A stretch of 64,000 nt of DNA from Gammaproteobacteria bacterium (GTDB lineage: Bacteria; Pseudomonadota; Gammaproteobacteria; Burkholderiales; Burkholderiaceae_B), in NCBI GenBank assembly GCA_030832095.1, contig JAURJT010000085.1:1-64000 (forward strand). The letters run 5' to 3'. The notes below the pieces were generated by a model. The model was not told the origin of the DNA. It made no database searches and was given only the letters and a program-made list of their open reading frames with translations. Position numbers and translations under genes: made by a program. Positions 63,595 through 64,000 of this stretch are shown in pieces (position 1 is the first letter of the stretch; each line of letters opens with the position of its first letter).

Positions 63595-64000
63595 TTGACG
63601 CAGTCAAAAGTGGGTAGTTGGTATTTTGGCTGGAACATCGTCGCAGGCGCTTCGCTGCTCACGCTATTGACAGTCGGTATGCGAATGGGGATTGGCCCAT
63701 TTTTTTTACCGATCGCTGAAGACCTTGGTTTTAGTCGCAGCTTGCTTGCAGGCATCGTGGCCATCGGGATGTTGTGCTACGGCCTGGCCATGCCTTTGGC
63801 TGGCTATTTAGTCGCGAGATTTGGCACCAAGTTTGTGTTGTTGGTGGGCATGACGATCGTGGTGTTATCTTCGATATGGTCAGTCTATGCACGTACCCCC
63901 TGGTCTTTCTTTTTAGCCTTTGGTGTGCTGTTGTCAGTCGGCTTGGCCTTTACGAGCCCGGTGTCGGTGACGCCAATCATTAGTCGTTGGTTTACCCGTC
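63595..64000 (+). CDS. MFS transporter, N-terminal part (cut by window edge)
   Basis: The frame from TTG 63595 is open to the window end (135 residues plus one base) and encodes at least four hydrophobic helices: WYFGWNIVAGASLLTLLTVG, MGIGPFFLPIAEDLGFSRSL, LAMPLAGYLVARFGTKFVLL with the MFS loop 2-3 pattern, and FFLAFGVLLSVGLAFTSPVS. CGGAGAC nine bases upstream supports the TTG start; the first in-frame ATG (63679) lies inside a helix. The opening resembles MCT/oxalate-formate antiporter-like MFS proteins. Substrate unknown; divergent from the RoxA-like operon. Confidence 0.83.
   Translation, partial: MTQSKVGSWYFGWNIVAGASLLTLLTVGMRMGIGPFFLPIAEDLGFSRSLLAGIVAIGMLCYGLAMPLAGYLVARFGTKFVLLVGMTIVVLSSIWSVYARTPWSFFLAFGVLLSVGLAFTSPVSVTPIISRWFTR

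Noticed and set aside
1..64000. CRISPR array, insertion sequence or prophage
   Set aside because: No regularly spaced 25-40 bp repeats with unique spacers, no transposase and no phage structural genes were recognised anywhere in the window.

Overview
The window looks like a chromosomal segment of a betaproteobacterium of the order Burkholderiales, most like the family Alcaligenaceae (Bordetella/Achromobacter relatives). This is inferred from a MurE-MurF fusion inside the division and cell-wall cluster, a long N-terminal insertion in RsmH, a histone-H1-like SWIB protein, two Bug-type (TctC) solute receptors, and the order lpxC, DUF721, M23 peptidase, secA. The species cannot be named from sequence alone.

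Layout. Bases 1-90 are the 3' end of a 5S rRNA (end of an rRNA operon) with its terminator. From 0.3 to 6.3 kb lie a small membrane protein, a SWIB protein, an M20 amidohydrolase with pyrC, the ABC-F ATPase uup and the RNase P RNA. From 6.5 to 24.7 kb runs an unbroken dcw cluster: mraZ, rsmH, ftsL, ftsI, murE-murF, mraY, murD, ftsW, murG, murC, ddl, ftsQ, ftsA, ftsZ, lpxC. Most junctions overlap by 4 bases, and a row of MraZ-type boxes precedes it. From 24.6 to 35.2 kb are a DUF721 protein, an M23 peptidase, secA, a short SbmA-like transporter, an AI-2E-family permease, an Lrp/AsnC regulator divergent from a cysteine-dioxygenase-like gene, mgtE and a YeiH-family gene. From 35.3 to 39.5 kb are an MnmC homologue whose methyltransferase half looks dead and a GH31 glycosidase homologue lacking its acid/base Asp. 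From 39.5 to 47.7 kb is a fatty-acid degradation set: fadD, a TetR regulator, an acyl-CoA dehydrogenase, a FadB-type fusion and a thiolase. The fadD/TetR divergent region holds 12 tandem copies of an 8-bp unit, a possible phase-variable switch.

From 48.7 to 50.4 kb, just after a tRNA-Lys, is the most unusual part of the window. Four tandem genes of 42-51 codons share an almost identical 24-residue acidic leader ending in Gly-Gly, followed by unrelated Cys-containing tails. They sit behind a near-consensus promoter and between two diverged direct repeats. They look like a family of RiPP or bacteriocin-like precursor peptides (double-glycine leaders) with no modification or export gene beside them.

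From 51.4 to 58.5 kb is a catabolic island: an MFS symporter, two Bug receptors, and a TauD-type dioxygenase divergent from an SMP-30 lactonase, an HpaI-type aldolase and an alpha/beta hydrolase. A dyad overlaps the likely lactonase promoter. From 58.6 to 63.4 kb is a translationally coupled four-gene operon: a RoxA-like dihaem cytochrome, a DUF4331-SRPBCC fusion, a TPR protein and a small Tat-exported protein. Its function is unknown. The window ends inside an MFS transporter gene.
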